In this document: positions 45,724-55,012 of the stretch, one piece after another
Layout: every line of letters starts with the position of its first letter
Numbering within the stretch: the first letter of the stretch is position 1
Source: Chitinophaga arvensicola
Lineage (GTDB): Bacteria > Bacteroidota > Bacteroidia > Chitinophagales > Chitinophagaceae
Length of the DNA stretch: 64,000 nucleotides
Direction: 5' to 3'
Assembly (NCBI RefSeq): GCF_900110835.1
Contig: NZ_FOJG01000001.1
Coordinates: forward strand, 1,189,022-1,253,021
Made by a program: the position numbers and the translations under genes
The notes under the pieces: generated by a model
Told to the model about the DNA's origin: nothing
Databases searched by the model: none
What the model saw: the letters and a program-made list of their open reading frames with translations, nothing else

Positions 45724-46432
45724 GCGGAGAATGCATCTCTGTAAAGTCGGGTAAATGCAGCCGGAAGAACTCCAGGTACGCATACAATAATTTTCTTCTT
45801 CTTTCCTTATTCATCGTAATCGCCGCCAGGTGCGCTACTTCCGTGCATTGAAACAATTGATCTGTTAGTTCACTGCTATGCGTATCGAGGTGATGTGGGT
45901 GATGCGGTGGCAGATCCGCAAACGTTCCTTCCTGCAGATCCAGGTAAGGTGTGTATTCGGAGAAGCGTCCGTTTAACCGGAAGCCGAGGTGCTCTCCCAT
46001 CTTCAAAGTAAAATACAAAGGCAGGTTGGCTACTACCGGTAAAGCCGAGATATCCAGCAGCTGCAGGATATTTTCTGTAAAGAAATAAAGATCCAGTTGT
46101 TGTTCCGGTTGCTTCAAACATTTTTGCAGTAGCTCTATCATGTATAGCGCCACCGTATTTTTTACCACGTTCAAATGCACTGAGTTATACAGGTAGCCGA
46201 GTTTATACTCTGAGATCCTTTGCAGGTTCTTGATCTCGTTGTGATAGACCACCATTTCAAGGATATTGCCGGGCTGCAACAGGTTACCTTTGGCCGCTTT
46301 GGGCTTTGAGGAGCGGGCCCCGTTTACCATATAGGATTGTACCCCGAAGAGTTCAGTAAAAATATTTACGATCAGACTGGTATCGCCATACCTGACTGTG
46401 CGTAATACGATGCCACGTGTTTTATGAAGCAA
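45695..46432 (-). CDS. recO: DNA repair protein RecO
   Basis: RecO helps load RecA by displacing SSB in gap repair. The 245-residue protein shows an N-terminal OB fold (MLHKTRGIVLRTVRYGDTSLIVNIFTE-type start: TRGIVLRTVRYGDTS), then YKLGYLYNSVHLNVVKNTVALYMIELLQKCL and a helical C-terminal domain. No zinc-finger cysteines are visible, as in many Bacteroidota RecO proteins. The start codon is TTG at 46432: the family's MLHKT start fits this codon. It is convergent with lpxH, sharing 29 bases. Confidence 0.92.
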   Translation of the reverse strand: MLHKTRGIVLRTVRYGDTSLIVNIFTELFGVQSYMVNGARSSKPKAAKGNLLQPGNILEMVVYHNEIKNLQRISEYKLGYLYNSVHLNVVKNTVALYMIELLQKCLKQPEQQLDLYFFTENILQLLDISALPVVANLPLYFTLKMGEHLGFRLNGRFSEYTPYLDLQEGTFADLPPHHPHHLDTHSSELTDQLFQCTEVAHLAAITMNKERRRKLLYAYLEFFRLHLPDFTEMHSPPILHEILDA

Positions 46433-46615
46433 TTTAATCCTGTTTAGCGGTGAGTCAGTCGCTTTTTAAGCAGTAACCGGAATGCAAGTTACTACAAACC
46501 CGATTGCGAAAGCACTAAATGCGGCAGGCCGACAGTTGAAGGGCAAATGCAGACAGCTGGTAGCTAAAAGAAGTCGGCTCATCGCTGTCTGCTAACAGCT
46601 AATAGCTATTTTAAT

Positions 46616-46623
46616 TACCTTTA
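46616..46623 (+). promoter_or_regulatory. Putative -7 element of the MMPL gene
   Basis: TACCTTTA differs by one base from TAnnTTTG and lies 26 bases before the ATG at 46650. Confidence 0.35.
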
Positions 46624-46649
46624 CGCCCATTACTAAAAAGGAAATCCTT

Positions 46650-49058
46650 ATGTGGCAACGTTTAGCAGGCTTTGTGCTAAAATACAGATTATTGCTTCTT
46701 CTTCTTTTGCTCGCCGGTACCGGTGTGATGGGTTATTTTGCCAGTAAGGTACAAATGTCGTACGACTATGTAGCCACCATACCGCATGATAATCCAAAGT
46801 TTCTTGAGTACCAGGATTTTAAGCAGAAATTTGGAGGAGATGGTAATGTACTGATGCTGGCCGTGCAAACGGATAAATTCTTCCAGGCCGACTTTTTCAA
46901 GGACTATGTGCAGCTGAATAAGGACATGAAAAATGTTTTCGCGGTAGAGAACATTATGAGTGTGCCGATGGCGATTAACCTGGTGAAGAACGATAGTACA
47001 CAGAAGCTGGAGGCGAATCTGCTGTTTAAGGGGGATTTGTCGAGCCAGGCTGCGATCGACAGCTTGTCCGGTGTTTTTCAGACCCTCCTGTTTTATAAAG
47101 GCCTGTTATACAATCCAGACACCCATGCTTATCTCATGGCGATCTATGTGAATAAGGATGTATTTAATTCTCCCAAAAGAACAGCGGTGGTGGCGGAAAT
47201 CACCAAACTGGCTACTGCATTCCAGGAAAAACAGCATACGGAAGTACACCTGAGTGGGTTGCCACTTATTCGTACTGCCATGGCCGTTAAGGTGGCAGAT
47301 GAGCTGAAACTCTTCCTGAAAATATCTTTCCTCTTAACCGGTCTGATCTTGTTCCTCTTCTTCCGTTCCTTTGGCGCGGTGCTGATGTCCATGATTGTGG
47401 TGGCTATCGGGGTGATCTGGTCAGTTGGTACTATCGTATTGATGGGGTATAAAATTACTTTGCTGACAGGGCTGATTCCATCGTTGATAGTGGTGATTGG
47501 TATTCCGAACTGTGTATACTTCCTGAGTAAATATCATACGGAATATGCCAAGGATGCCAATAAAACACGGGCGTTGGTGCATATGATCCAGCGCATGGGC
47601 ATTGTAACACTGTTTACCAACCTCACGGCGGCTATTGGTTTCGGTGTTTTCTGTTTTACCAATAGTGCTATCCTGAAAGAGTTTGGAGTAGTAGCAGGAT
47701 TAAATATCATGTTCATCTTCCTGATCTCTTTCATTTTCCTGCCTTCTGTGCTGAGCTATCTGCCGGCGCCTAAGAGCAAGCATACTACTTACCTGGATAA
47801 CCGGTTTTTTGGTGCGATACTCGATTTCCTGACCACGCTGGTGTTTAAGTACCGGCCATGGGTATATGGAGTGAGTCTTGTGCTGGTGATCGGTGCTATT
47901 GTGGGTATGGGACGTTTACAATCTGTCGGGTATATGCTGGATGATATTCCGCATACCGATAAACTATATACGGATCTGAAATTCCTGGAAACAAACTTCA
48001 AGGGTGTAATGCCGCTGGAAATAGCGGTAGATACGAAAAAGAAGAACGGGGTGGTGAACCTGCAAACGCTGAATAAGCTGGATGAGCTGACACAGCTGAT
48101 TGCATCTCAACCGGATTTCGGCAGACCATTGTCGGTAGTAGAAGGAATCAAATTTGCCAAACAGGCTTATTATAACGGCGACAGTTCCAACTTTGCAGTG
48201 CCTAACCAGTTTGATCTGGGTTTCCTGGCGCCTTACCTGCGTATGAAAGGGGGCAATACAGCCGGACCGGCTTCTACCTTCTCCAAGCTGGTATCTTCCT
48301 TTATGGACAGCACCAAGCAGGTAGCAAGGTTAAGTGTGAATATGAAAGATGTGGGATCTCAGAAGCTGCCTTTACTCCTGGATTCATTGCAACCTAAAGT
48401 GACAGCTATATTTGATACGGCGCATTACAAGGTTACTTTTACGGGTACCAGTGTGATTTTCCAGGAGGGAACGCGTTTCATCATCAATGGGTTGATGGAA
48501 AGTATTGTTCTGGCCTTTGTGCTGATTATGCTCTGTATGTTGTACCTGTTCCGTTCCTGGAGGATGCTGATCATATCATTGATTCCGAACGTGATTCCGC
48601 TGGTGGTAACTGCCGGAGTGATGGGCTGGGTAGGCGTTCCCTTGAAGCCGTCTACGGTGTTGGTATTCAGTGTAGCGCTCGGTATAGCCATCGACGTTAC
48701 GATCCGTTTCCTGGTAAACTTCAAGCAGGAGTTACCGCGTCATGATTTTGATATCAGTGCTACGGTGAAGCAAACAATTCATGAAACGGGGCTTAGCATT
48801 ATTTATACGTCTGCTATTCTTTTTGCCGGGTTTATGATTTTCAGCTTTTCAGGTTTTGGTGGTACCAAGGCGCTGGGCTGGCTTACTTCTCTGACCCTGG
48901 TAGTGGCTATGATTACGAATCTCACCATATTACCGGCTTTGCTGTTGTGGATGGAAAAAGCGTTGTTGAAGAAAGCGAAGAAGAAAGAGTTATGGAAGAC
49001 GTTGGACGAGGAGGAAGATATTGACATTGAAAAATTAGGGATCAGCGACAAAGAATAA
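46650..49058 (+). CDS. RND/MMPL family transporter
   Basis: The 802-residue inner-membrane protein has the RND double layout: helix 1 near the N-terminus (YRLLLLLLLLAGTGVMGYF), a large periplasmic loop (about 32-215), helices 2-6 (LFLKISFLLTGLILFLFFR, VLMSMIVVAIGVIWSVGTIVLMG, FGVVAGLNIMFIFLISFIFLP and others), then a second half repeating this arrangement (WVYGVSLVLVIGAIVGMG onward). Asp/Gly-rich segment helices such as ALGIAIDVTIRFLVNF are typical. Such proteins export lipids or other hydrophobic compounds by proton motive force; substrate is unknown. The C-terminus is a short charged cytoplasmic tail. It is a single gene followed by a strong terminator. Confidence 0.9.
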   Translation: MWQRLAGFVLKYRLLLLLLLLAGTGVMGYFASKVQMSYDYVATIPHDNPKFLEYQDFKQKFGGDGNVLMLAVQTDKFFQADFFKDYVQLNKDMKNVFAVENIMSVPMAINLVKNDSTQKLEANLLFKGDLSSQAAIDSLSGVFQTLLFYKGLLYNPDTHAYLMAIYVNKDVFNSPKRTAVVAEITKLATAFQEKQHTEVHLSGLPLIRTAMAVKVADELKLFLKISFLLTGLILFLFFRSFGAVLMSMIVVAIGVIWSVGTIVLMGYKITLLTGLIPSLIVVIGIPNCVYFLSKYHTEYAKDANKTRALVHMIQRMGIVTLFTNLTAAIGFGVFCFTNSAILKEFGVVAGLNIMFIFLISFIFLPSVLSYLPAPKSKHTTYLDNRFFGAILDFLTTLVFKYRPWVYGVSLVLVIGAIVGMGRLQSVGYMLDDIPHTDKLYTDLKFLETNFKGVMPLEIAVDTKKKNGVVNLQTLNKLDELTQLIASQPDFGRPLSVVEGIKFAKQAYYNGDSSNFAVPNQFDLGFLAPYLRMKGGNTAGPASTFSKLVSSFMDSTKQVARLSVNMKDVGSQKLPLLLDSLQPKVTAIFDTAHYKVTFTGTSVIFQEGTRFIINGLMESIVLAFVLIMLCMLYLFRSWRMLIISLIPNVIPLVVTAGVMGWVGVPLKPSTVLVFSVALGIAIDVTIRFLVNFKQELPRHDFDISATVKQTIHETGLSIIYTSAILFAGFMIFSFSGFGGTKALGWLTSLTLVVAMITNLTILPALLLWMEKALLKKAKKKELWKTLDEEEDIDIEKLGISDKE

Positions 49059-49073
49059 TTTACGGTTTTTTAT

Positions 49074-49131
49074 AAAAGCCATCGGGGCAAACAGAAAGAA
49101 GTTACTTTTTGTTTGCCCCGATGGCTTTTTT
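49074..49131 (+). terminator. Terminator of the MMPL gene
   Basis: A long stem (AAAAGCCATCGGGGCAAAC at 49074-49092 with GTTTGCCCCGATGGCTTTT at 49111-49129) is followed by Ts. Confidence 0.9.
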
Positions 49132-49303
49132 ATTGGCTGAAAACCGCAGTGAATGCTAAATATTTAGCTAGAATGGACAAGAAATGAGGCTGAAATAATC
49201 TAGTGGGGAGCATTCACATACCATTATCGCCGTTTGTAAAAAAAGGGGGGATATTATAATTAAAAAGTATGAGGTTTAATACGCCATTCTAACCACATAG
49301 TTC

Positions 49304-49993
49304 ATGAAAAATAAGTACTTAAAGGGCGCTCATTTATCCGAGCGCAAATTTAAGGAGATCCTGCGGCTGTTTGCCGATGATCTTACTGCGACCCAGATAG
49401 CGAATATCAGCGGTGTCAGCAGGGTAACTATTAATAGCTACCTGAAGAAGCTAAGACACCAGATAGCGCGGTTTTGTGAAACGCAGCATCCTGCGCCAGT
49501 TCCCGTATTGACTTACGAAACCAGGCAAAGCGACCTGACCCCGGACCACGACAGCGACACGCTGGTGGCCGTAAAACCGGAAGTAGACCGGATTGTAAAG
49601 CCCGTTATCTTCGGTATCTGCAGATCCTCAGACAGGTTACACACCGAAATTCTCCCAGACGTAAGCCGCTCCATGATTCATGCTGCTACAAGAGGTCGTT
49701 CCGTATTGGAAACCCAGGTAGCTGCGGAACGTTTGCGCCGCTTCAATGGTCTGGTAGATTTAGGTCAGTACCGTTTATACAGGCTGGGGCAAACATCTGA
49801 CTCACATCAGATGGATGATGTAGATGCGTTCTGGGGCTTAACCAAACACCGTTTGGCGAAGTTCAAGGGGCTGAACCGGAATACGGCTTATTTGCACCTG
49901 AAAGAGTGTGAATACCGGTTTAATCATCGTAATGATGATCTCTTTTTGGTATTGCTGGAATTGTTAAAAAATTACCCGCTTACCCTTTCCTGA
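49304..49993 (+). CDS. IS1595/ISXO2-like transposase-derived protein with altered catalytic residues
   Basis: The 229-residue protein begins with a helix-turn-helix (KFKEILRLFADDLTATQIANISGVSRVTINSYLKKLRHQIARF) and ends with WGLTKHRLAKFKGLNRNTAYLHLKECEYRFNHRND, the typical tail of IS1595-type transposases. In aligned memory of ISXO2 the first Asp (ADESYFGG) has become VKPEVDR, the second Asp (TDCW) an AERL and the third acidic residue a Asp in DVDAFW. No zinc ribbon is present and no terminal inverted repeats were found. It is intact yet probably not an active transposase; it may be a domesticated DNA-binding protein or a relic. The alignment is by eye. Confidence 0.65.
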   Translation: MKNKYLKGAHLSERKFKEILRLFADDLTATQIANISGVSRVTINSYLKKLRHQIARFCETQHPAPVPVLTYETRQSDLTPDHDSDTLVAVKPEVDRIVKPVIFGICRSSDRLHTEILPDVSRSMIHAATRGRSVLETQVAAERLRRFNGLVDLGQYRLYRLGQTSDSHQMDDVDAFWGLTKHRLAKFKGLNRNTAYLHLKECEYRFNHRNDDLFLVLLELLKNYPLTLS

Positions 49994-50003
49994 TAAGACA
50001 TTC

Positions 50004-50023
50004 GCCCCGCTTTTATGCGGGGC
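50004..50023 (+). terminator. Hairpin after the transposase-like ORF
   Basis: GCCCCGC (50004-50010) pairs with GCGGGGC (50017-50023) with a T-rich loop; only a short T stretch follows, so it is a moderate terminator. Confidence 0.6.
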
Positions 50024-50062
50024 AACTTTAATCTCGATTTAGATTTTGGTTGATGAGCACAG

Positions 50063-50078
50063 GCGGTATTCTTGCCGC
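50063..50078 (+). repeat. Hairpin variant D of the box-hairpin family
   Basis: GCGGTA (50063-50068), loop TTCT, TGCCGC (50073-50078) repeats the copy C hairpin almost exactly (one base changed, G.T pair kept). The conserved 5' box of copies A-C is not present here. Confidence 0.5.
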
Positions 50079-50199
50079 TTGTTTCATTTTCATAACCTTA
50101 CATTTAATAATTATTAATTATACGTTAATGATAAGTTAAAAAGTCGTTATCTAAATGTTATCGGCAACTTTTCAAGCTTAATTTTTTGTTAAGAATTAT

Positions 50200-50207
50200 T
50201 ATATTTG
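50200..50207 (+). promoter_or_regulatory. Putative -7 element of the first susCD operon
   Basis: TATATTTG matches TAnnTTTG. It is 269 bases before the susC ATG, implying a long untranslated leader, which is known for several Bacteroidota susC transcripts. Confidence 0.35.
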
Positions 50208-50475
50208 AAGCTGGTTGAAAATTTGCTAAGGAAACTGCTTATGAGAAAGAAGTTGGTTACTTCTATTGTGATTTTTTAAATAAATCGCAATGAAATAGTC
50301 AATTGTTTAAATGAGGTTACAATATACAACAGATATCACTGTACCGTTGCCGACTCTCCAGCTATAGTATTTCCAATTTCATTTTTATCGACTTGTTATT
50401 AACGGGAACCAAATGAATTAGGGCTTTAAAGCCTTGATGATGATTATTATTTTTTAAGGTTAAGGAAACAAAATC

Positions 50476-53400
50476 ATGCTTATGAGGAAAGTATTATTTC
50501 TCCTCCTGTCCGTGCTATTTCTGGGCGGTCAGGTCTTTGCGCAAAGTCGCACTGTAACAGGGAGAGTCACTGATGCCAAAGATGGCTCGGGCATTCCTGG
50601 TGCCAACATCCAGATTAAAGGCACTTCCAAAGGAACCGTAACGAATCCGGATGGCGCTTACACCATTTCGGTAGATGAAAACGCCACACTGATTTTCTCC
50701 TTTATCGGCTTTGAAGCCAAAGAAGTTCGTGTGGGTCCTGCTACTACATTAAATGTGAAACTGAACACCGATTCCAAGAGTCTGGAAGAAGTAGTAGTAA
50801 CAGGTTACACCGTGGAGAAAAAAGTAAACTCCACCATCGCTGCATCTACTATCAGCGGTGCTAAAATCAACAACGTAGCATTGCCAGACATCAACCAGAT
50901 GTTACAGGGTAACGCTCCAGGTGTAGCAGTATCCACCAACTCCGGTCAGCCTGGTGCGAGAACCGAAGTTCGTATCCGTGGTATCGGTTCCATTTCAGCG
51001 AGCACCAGCCCGTTGTATGTAGTAGATGGTGTGGTAATTTCTTCCGGAGATTTCACCCAGAATACGCCTTCTCAGGATATCCTGGCTAACATGAACCCTG
51101 CGGATATCGAGAACGTAACCATCCTGAAAGATGCGTCTGCTACTGCATTGTATGGTGCACGTGGTTCTAACGGTGTGGTAGTAATCACTACCAAAACCGG
51201 TAAGAAAGGACAGAGCCGTATTAACTTCAATGCCAAGTATGGTTTCCAGAACCTGTCTCATGGCATCGATATGATGAGCTCTACAGAGTTACTGGCTTAT
51301 CAGCGTGAAGCGATGAAGAACGCCACCAACAAAGATGGTTCCCGTACTTTCACGGATGCACAGATCCTGGCTAACCGTCCTGATAACCTGGCCAACATCA
51401 GCACTAACTGGATGGACGAAGCCTTCCGCACTGGTAACACCCAGGCTTACGGTATCAACGCTGGCGGTGGTAGCGACAAAACACAGTTCTATGCTTCCGG
51501 TGATTACTTCAAACAACAGGGTATCCTGATTGGTTCCGGTTTCAGCCGCTACAGTGGCCGTGTAAACGTAGATCACAAATTCAACGACAAGTTCGACCTG
51601 AGCGTGAAAGTAAACGGTTCCTACACCGATCAGAAAAATGCCGGTGAAGGTAACAGCTACTCTTCCCCACTGATGGGTGCATTGGCTAACACTCCGTTTA
51701 TTCCTTCCCGTGATGAGAACGGTGTGCCTTACAATGGTTATACTGCCGGTCAGCCAGGTTCTACTTCCTGGGATCATTTCAGCGGTATCTCCAGCACTTA
51801 CCGTCCTATACTGCGTGGTGGTAACTTCCTGAATACCGTAGCACAGAACTACAAGAGCAACAACAACACACAAACGGTGTTCAATGCAGCGCTCGGATAC
51901 AACATCATCGACGGTTTACGTTTCGTAGTGAAAGGTAATGCTGAGCTGACCAACATCCGCGAAAAGCAATGGACTTCCCCTACTTCTTACGATGGTCGTA
52001 ACTACGGCGGTTACCTGTATAATGTAAACACCAACCTGGCGTTGTACACTACACAGCAATTACTGACGTACAACTTCAATCTCGGAAAAGATCACAGCTT
52101 CCGCTTACTGGCAGGTAATGAATATTCCTTCCAGAACCGTATCTGGAACTATAGTGCAAAGAATGGTTTCCCAACCAATAGCGCACAGGTACCAAGTGCA
52201 GGTTCCCAGTACTTCGATATGGCCGGTAATGAAACATCTTACGCATTCCAGGGGCTGATCGGTAAAGTGGACTACGATTATAAATCTAAATATTTCCTGA
52301 GTGGTAGCTTCAGAAGAGACGGTTCTTCCCGTTTCCCTAAAGACAACCGCTATGGTAACTTCTACTCTGTAGGTGCTGCATGGCGTATTACAGAAGAAGA
52401 ATTTACTAAAAACATTTCCTGGCTGAACGACCTGAAACTGCGTTCCAGCTACGGTATCATGGGTAACGCTGAACTGTTGAACGATTATCCTTACCAATCG
52501 CTGTATAGCCTGGAAGGTGCTTACAACGGTGAATCAGTAGCTTTCCTGAAACAACCGGGTAACCCTGCACTGAGCTGGGAAAAACAAAACCTGTTTGACG
52601 TAGGGCTGGATTTCAGCGTGCTGAAAAGACGTGTATACGGTAGCGTAGGTTACTATGACAAACGTTCTTCTGCGTTGCTGATGCAGTTACCGGTGTCTAT
52701 GACCACTGGTTACGATGTAATGAATATGAACGTCGGCCAGATGCTGAACCAGGGCTTTGAAGTAACGTTGGGCGGTATTCCGGTATCTACCAAAAACTTC
52801 CAGTGGACTTCCGATGTGAACTTTGCTACTCTGCGTAACAGGGTGCTGAACCTCGGCGGACAACAATCTATTCCTGCGGGCAGCCGTCAGAGAATTGAAG
52901 TAGGTATGCCATTCGGTTCCTGGTATATGCCGGTTTGGGCTGGTGTAGATCCTGCTACCGGTGCCGCTACCTGGGAAGGTGCGGATGGTAAACCGACAAC
53001 CGATTATACCAAAGCGGTTAGAAAATATGTTGGTCAGGCACTGCCTAAGATCACCGGCGGTTTCACCAACAAATTCAGCTACAAGAATATTGATCTGACT
53101 GCATTCTTCACTTTCAGTGCAGGTAACAAAGCATACAACTATAACCGTTCCTTCCTGGAAAGCGATGGTAACAACACCACCGGAAACCAGGCCAAAGATG
53201 CAGGTTCACACTGGGAAAAACCAGGTGACATCGCAGACAGACCTAAGGTTATCTGGGGTAATGGTACCAGCTCTAACTCCACTTCTACCCGCTACCTGGA
53301 AGATGTTTCCTACTTCAGGCTCAGAAACCTGACTTTAGGTTACAACCTTCCAAAAGCAACCCTGAACAGATTGAAAATGCAGGGTGTAAGAGTGTACGCA

Positions 53401-53574
53401 CAGGCGGAAAACCTGTTTACACTGACCAGCTACAAAGGATGGGATCCGGATATCAGTACTAACCCTATTTCTCCAACCAGCACTGCTTCTCCTGCTACAA
53501 CTAACGCGGGTGTTGACTTCTACCGTTATCCAACTTCAAGGGTAATTACGTTTGGTATCAGTGTAGGCTTGTAA
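50476..53574 (+). CDS. SusC/RagA family TonB-linked outer membrane protein (first pair)
   Basis: The 1032-residue TonB-dependent transporter has a signal peptide (MLMRKVLFLLLSVLFLGGQVFAQ), a carboxypeptidase-regulatory-like domain (about 25-110: VTGRVTDAKDGSGIPGANIQIKG), a plug domain (LPDINQMLQGNAPGV, RIRGIGSISASTSPLYVVDG, ASATALYGARGSNGVVVITTKTG) and a 22-strand barrel ending in ...GFISVGL-type YPTSRVITFGISVGL. SusC pairs with SusD to import large nutrients. No glycoside hydrolase or dedicated regulator is nearby, so the substrate is unknown. SusD follows 31 bases after the stop. Confidence 0.95.
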   Translation: MLMRKVLFLLLSVLFLGGQVFAQSRTVTGRVTDAKDGSGIPGANIQIKGTSKGTVTNPDGAYTISVDENATLIFSFIGFEAKEVRVGPATTLNVKLNTDSKSLEEVVVTGYTVEKKVNSTIAASTISGAKINNVALPDINQMLQGNAPGVAVSTNSGQPGARTEVRIRGIGSISASTSPLYVVDGVVISSGDFTQNTPSQDILANMNPADIENVTILKDASATALYGARGSNGVVVITTKTGKKGQSRINFNAKYGFQNLSHGIDMMSSTELLAYQREAMKNATNKDGSRTFTDAQILANRPDNLANISTNWMDEAFRTGNTQAYGINAGGGSDKTQFYASGDYFKQQGILIGSGFSRYSGRVNVDHKFNDKFDLSVKVNGSYTDQKNAGEGNSYSSPLMGALANTPFIPSRDENGVPYNGYTAGQPGSTSWDHFSGISSTYRPILRGGNFLNTVAQNYKSNNNTQTVFNAALGYNIIDGLRFVVKGNAELTNIREKQWTSPTSYDGRNYGGYLYNVNTNLALYTTQQLLTYNFNLGKDHSFRLLAGNEYSFQNRIWNYSAKNGFPTNSAQVPSAGSQYFDMAGNETSYAFQGLIGKVDYDYKSKYFLSGSFRRDGSSRFPKDNRYGNFYSVGAAWRITEEEFTKNISWLNDLKLRSSYGIMGNAELLNDYPYQSLYSLEGAYNGESVAFLKQPGNPALSWEKQNLFDVGLDFSVLKRRVYGSVGYYDKRSSALLMQLPVSMTTGYDVMNMNVGQMLNQGFEVTLGGIPVSTKNFQWTSDVNFATLRNRVLNLGGQQSIPAGSRQRIEVGMPFGSWYMPVWAGVDPATGAATWEGADGKPTTDYTKAVRKYVGQALPKITGGFTNKFSYKNIDLTAFFTFSAGNKAYNYNRSFLESDGNNTTGNQAKDAGSHWEKPGDIADRPKVIWGNGTSSNSTSTRYLEDVSYFRLRNLTLGYNLPKATLNRLKMQGVRVYAQAENLFTLTSYKGWDPDISTNPISPTSTASPATTNAGVDFYRYPTSRVITFGISVGL

Positions 53575-53605
53575 AATGAGGTATAACAAAAATTCTAGTT
53601 TAATT

Positions 53606-55012
53606 ATGAAATACACAAAACTCTCCATATTAGCACTGGCTTCGGCTGGTCTGTTTTCAGCCTGCAGCAAGCTGGATCAGGATCCGCAGTTATCATTGAG
53701 TGATCAGGTGGCAGTAACGGAAGACAATGCGCGCATACTCGCCAACGGTATGTATGAGCGTATGCAGACGCTGGAATATTACGGTCGTGACTTCCTGATA
53801 GTATCTGATCTGGGTGGAATTGATATGAAAATCACTTCCCAGAACTCCAACAGGTTTACCACCGAGTTCCAGATGAACTATACACCGCTGGTAGCACCAC
53901 AAACCAATACGTTTTTGAATGCGTACCGGGTAGTGAACCAGGCGAACGTACTGATCGTGAAAATGCCGGAAACGGCTAAAACATCTACCATCCGTGGTGA
54001 AGCTTACTTCCTGCGTGCATTGGCAGAACTGGACCTGGCAAAAAGATACACCAGACCATATACCAACGTAGACGCCAAAGTAACTTCCCCTAATACGGGC
54101 ATTACCTTGGTAACTACTACTCCCGATGCACCAGCTACTGCTAAACCAGGCCGTAGCACATTGGAAGAAACATATACCGCTATCATCAACGACCTGAAAG
54201 TAGCACAGCAAACAGCTCCGGATGCAAAACCTAACACTGCAGCTGTTTTTAAAGCATCTAAAGATGCAGCTACTGCGCTTTTAACCCGTGTTTACGTGTA
54301 CAAAGGTCAATGGCAACTGGCTATTGATGAAGCAACTAAACTGATCGGCAAATATCCGCTGTACGAACCAGCTCTAGTAGCAGGTGCGTTCAACAAAGAT
54401 GAAGCTGGTTCTGAAGAAATCTTCTCCCTGCGTTTCCTCACGCCTGATGGCGCTGGCTCCAATAACTTCGGTTATCTGTATGTACCGGCTTCTAAAGGTG
54501 GTTATGGCGACGTAAGACTGACAGACGAATTCATGGGCTTACTGGATCCGAAAGATGTGCGTCTGGGTTATACCCTTAACCTGGATGGCAGTAATTACCT
54601 GATGAAGTTCTCCGGTAACCCGGCTACTGGCCAGGTTGGTCTGGTAAACGTGAAAATTGCACGTATCAGTGAAGTATTGCTGAACCGCGCAGAAGCTTAT
54701 GCTGAACTGGGTAACCTGCAGAAAGCGACAGACGATATCAACCTGCTGAGAGCAAAACGTGGACTGGATCCGTTTACCGATGTAGCTAAAGTAAAAGCAG
54801 AGATTGTAAAACAGAGAAGACTGGAACTGGTAGGTGAAGGTTTTGGTATGACCGATCTGTATCGCAAAAATGGCACCCGTAACATTACTGATGCCAATGC
54901 TTTGAGCACAAGAAAAACAGAACCTAATGATATCCGCGTAGCGTACCCGATTCCGCAGGCAGAAATGGATGCCAATCCAAATATGGTGCAGAATCCTGGA
55001 TATTCTAACTAA
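53606..55012 (+). CDS. SusD/RagB family nutrient-binding lipoprotein (first pair)
   Basis: The 468-residue lipoprotein has a lipobox (GLFSAC, Cys20), a Cys followed by Ser-Lys, then SusD features: AYRVVNQANVLIVKM, GEAYFLRALAELDLAKRYT, an alpha-helical TPR-like scaffold and a C-terminal LLNRAEAYAELGNLQKATDDINLLRAKRGL block with VKQRRLELVGEGFGMTDLYR. It binds the ligand at the cell surface and caps the SusC barrel. A start at 53606 gives a standard lipoprotein signal, while the frame from 53576 adds ten polar residues. It ends in a terminator. Confidence 0.94.
   Translation: MKYTKLSILALASAGLFSACSKLDQDPQLSLSDQVAVTEDNARILANGMYERMQTLEYYGRDFLIVSDLGGIDMKITSQNSNRFTTEFQMNYTPLVAPQTNTFLNAYRVVNQANVLIVKMPETAKTSTIRGEAYFLRALAELDLAKRYTRPYTNVDAKVTSPNTGITLVTTTPDAPATAKPGRSTLEETYTAIINDLKVAQQTAPDAKPNTAAVFKASKDAATALLTRVYVYKGQWQLAIDEATKLIGKYPLYEPALVAGAFNKDEAGSEEIFSLRFLTPDGAGSNNFGYLYVPASKGGYGDVRLTDEFMGLLDPKDVRLGYTLNLDGSNYLMKFSGNPATGQVGLVNVKIARISEVLLNRAEAYAELGNLQKATDDINLLRAKRGLDPFTDVAKVKAEIVKQRRLELVGEGFGMTDLYRKNGTRNITDANALSTRKTEPNDIRVAYPIPQAEMDANPNMVQNPGYSN

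Larger units (their letters stand above)
49994..50475. other. Leader region of the first SusC gene
   Basis: This 482-base gap holds a hairpin (50004-50023), the box-hairpin family's hairpin variant (50063-50078), AT-rich sequence and a -7-like box TATATTTG at 50200-50207. If used, that promoter gives a leader of about 260 bases before the susC start. No coding frame was recognised. Confidence 0.6.
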
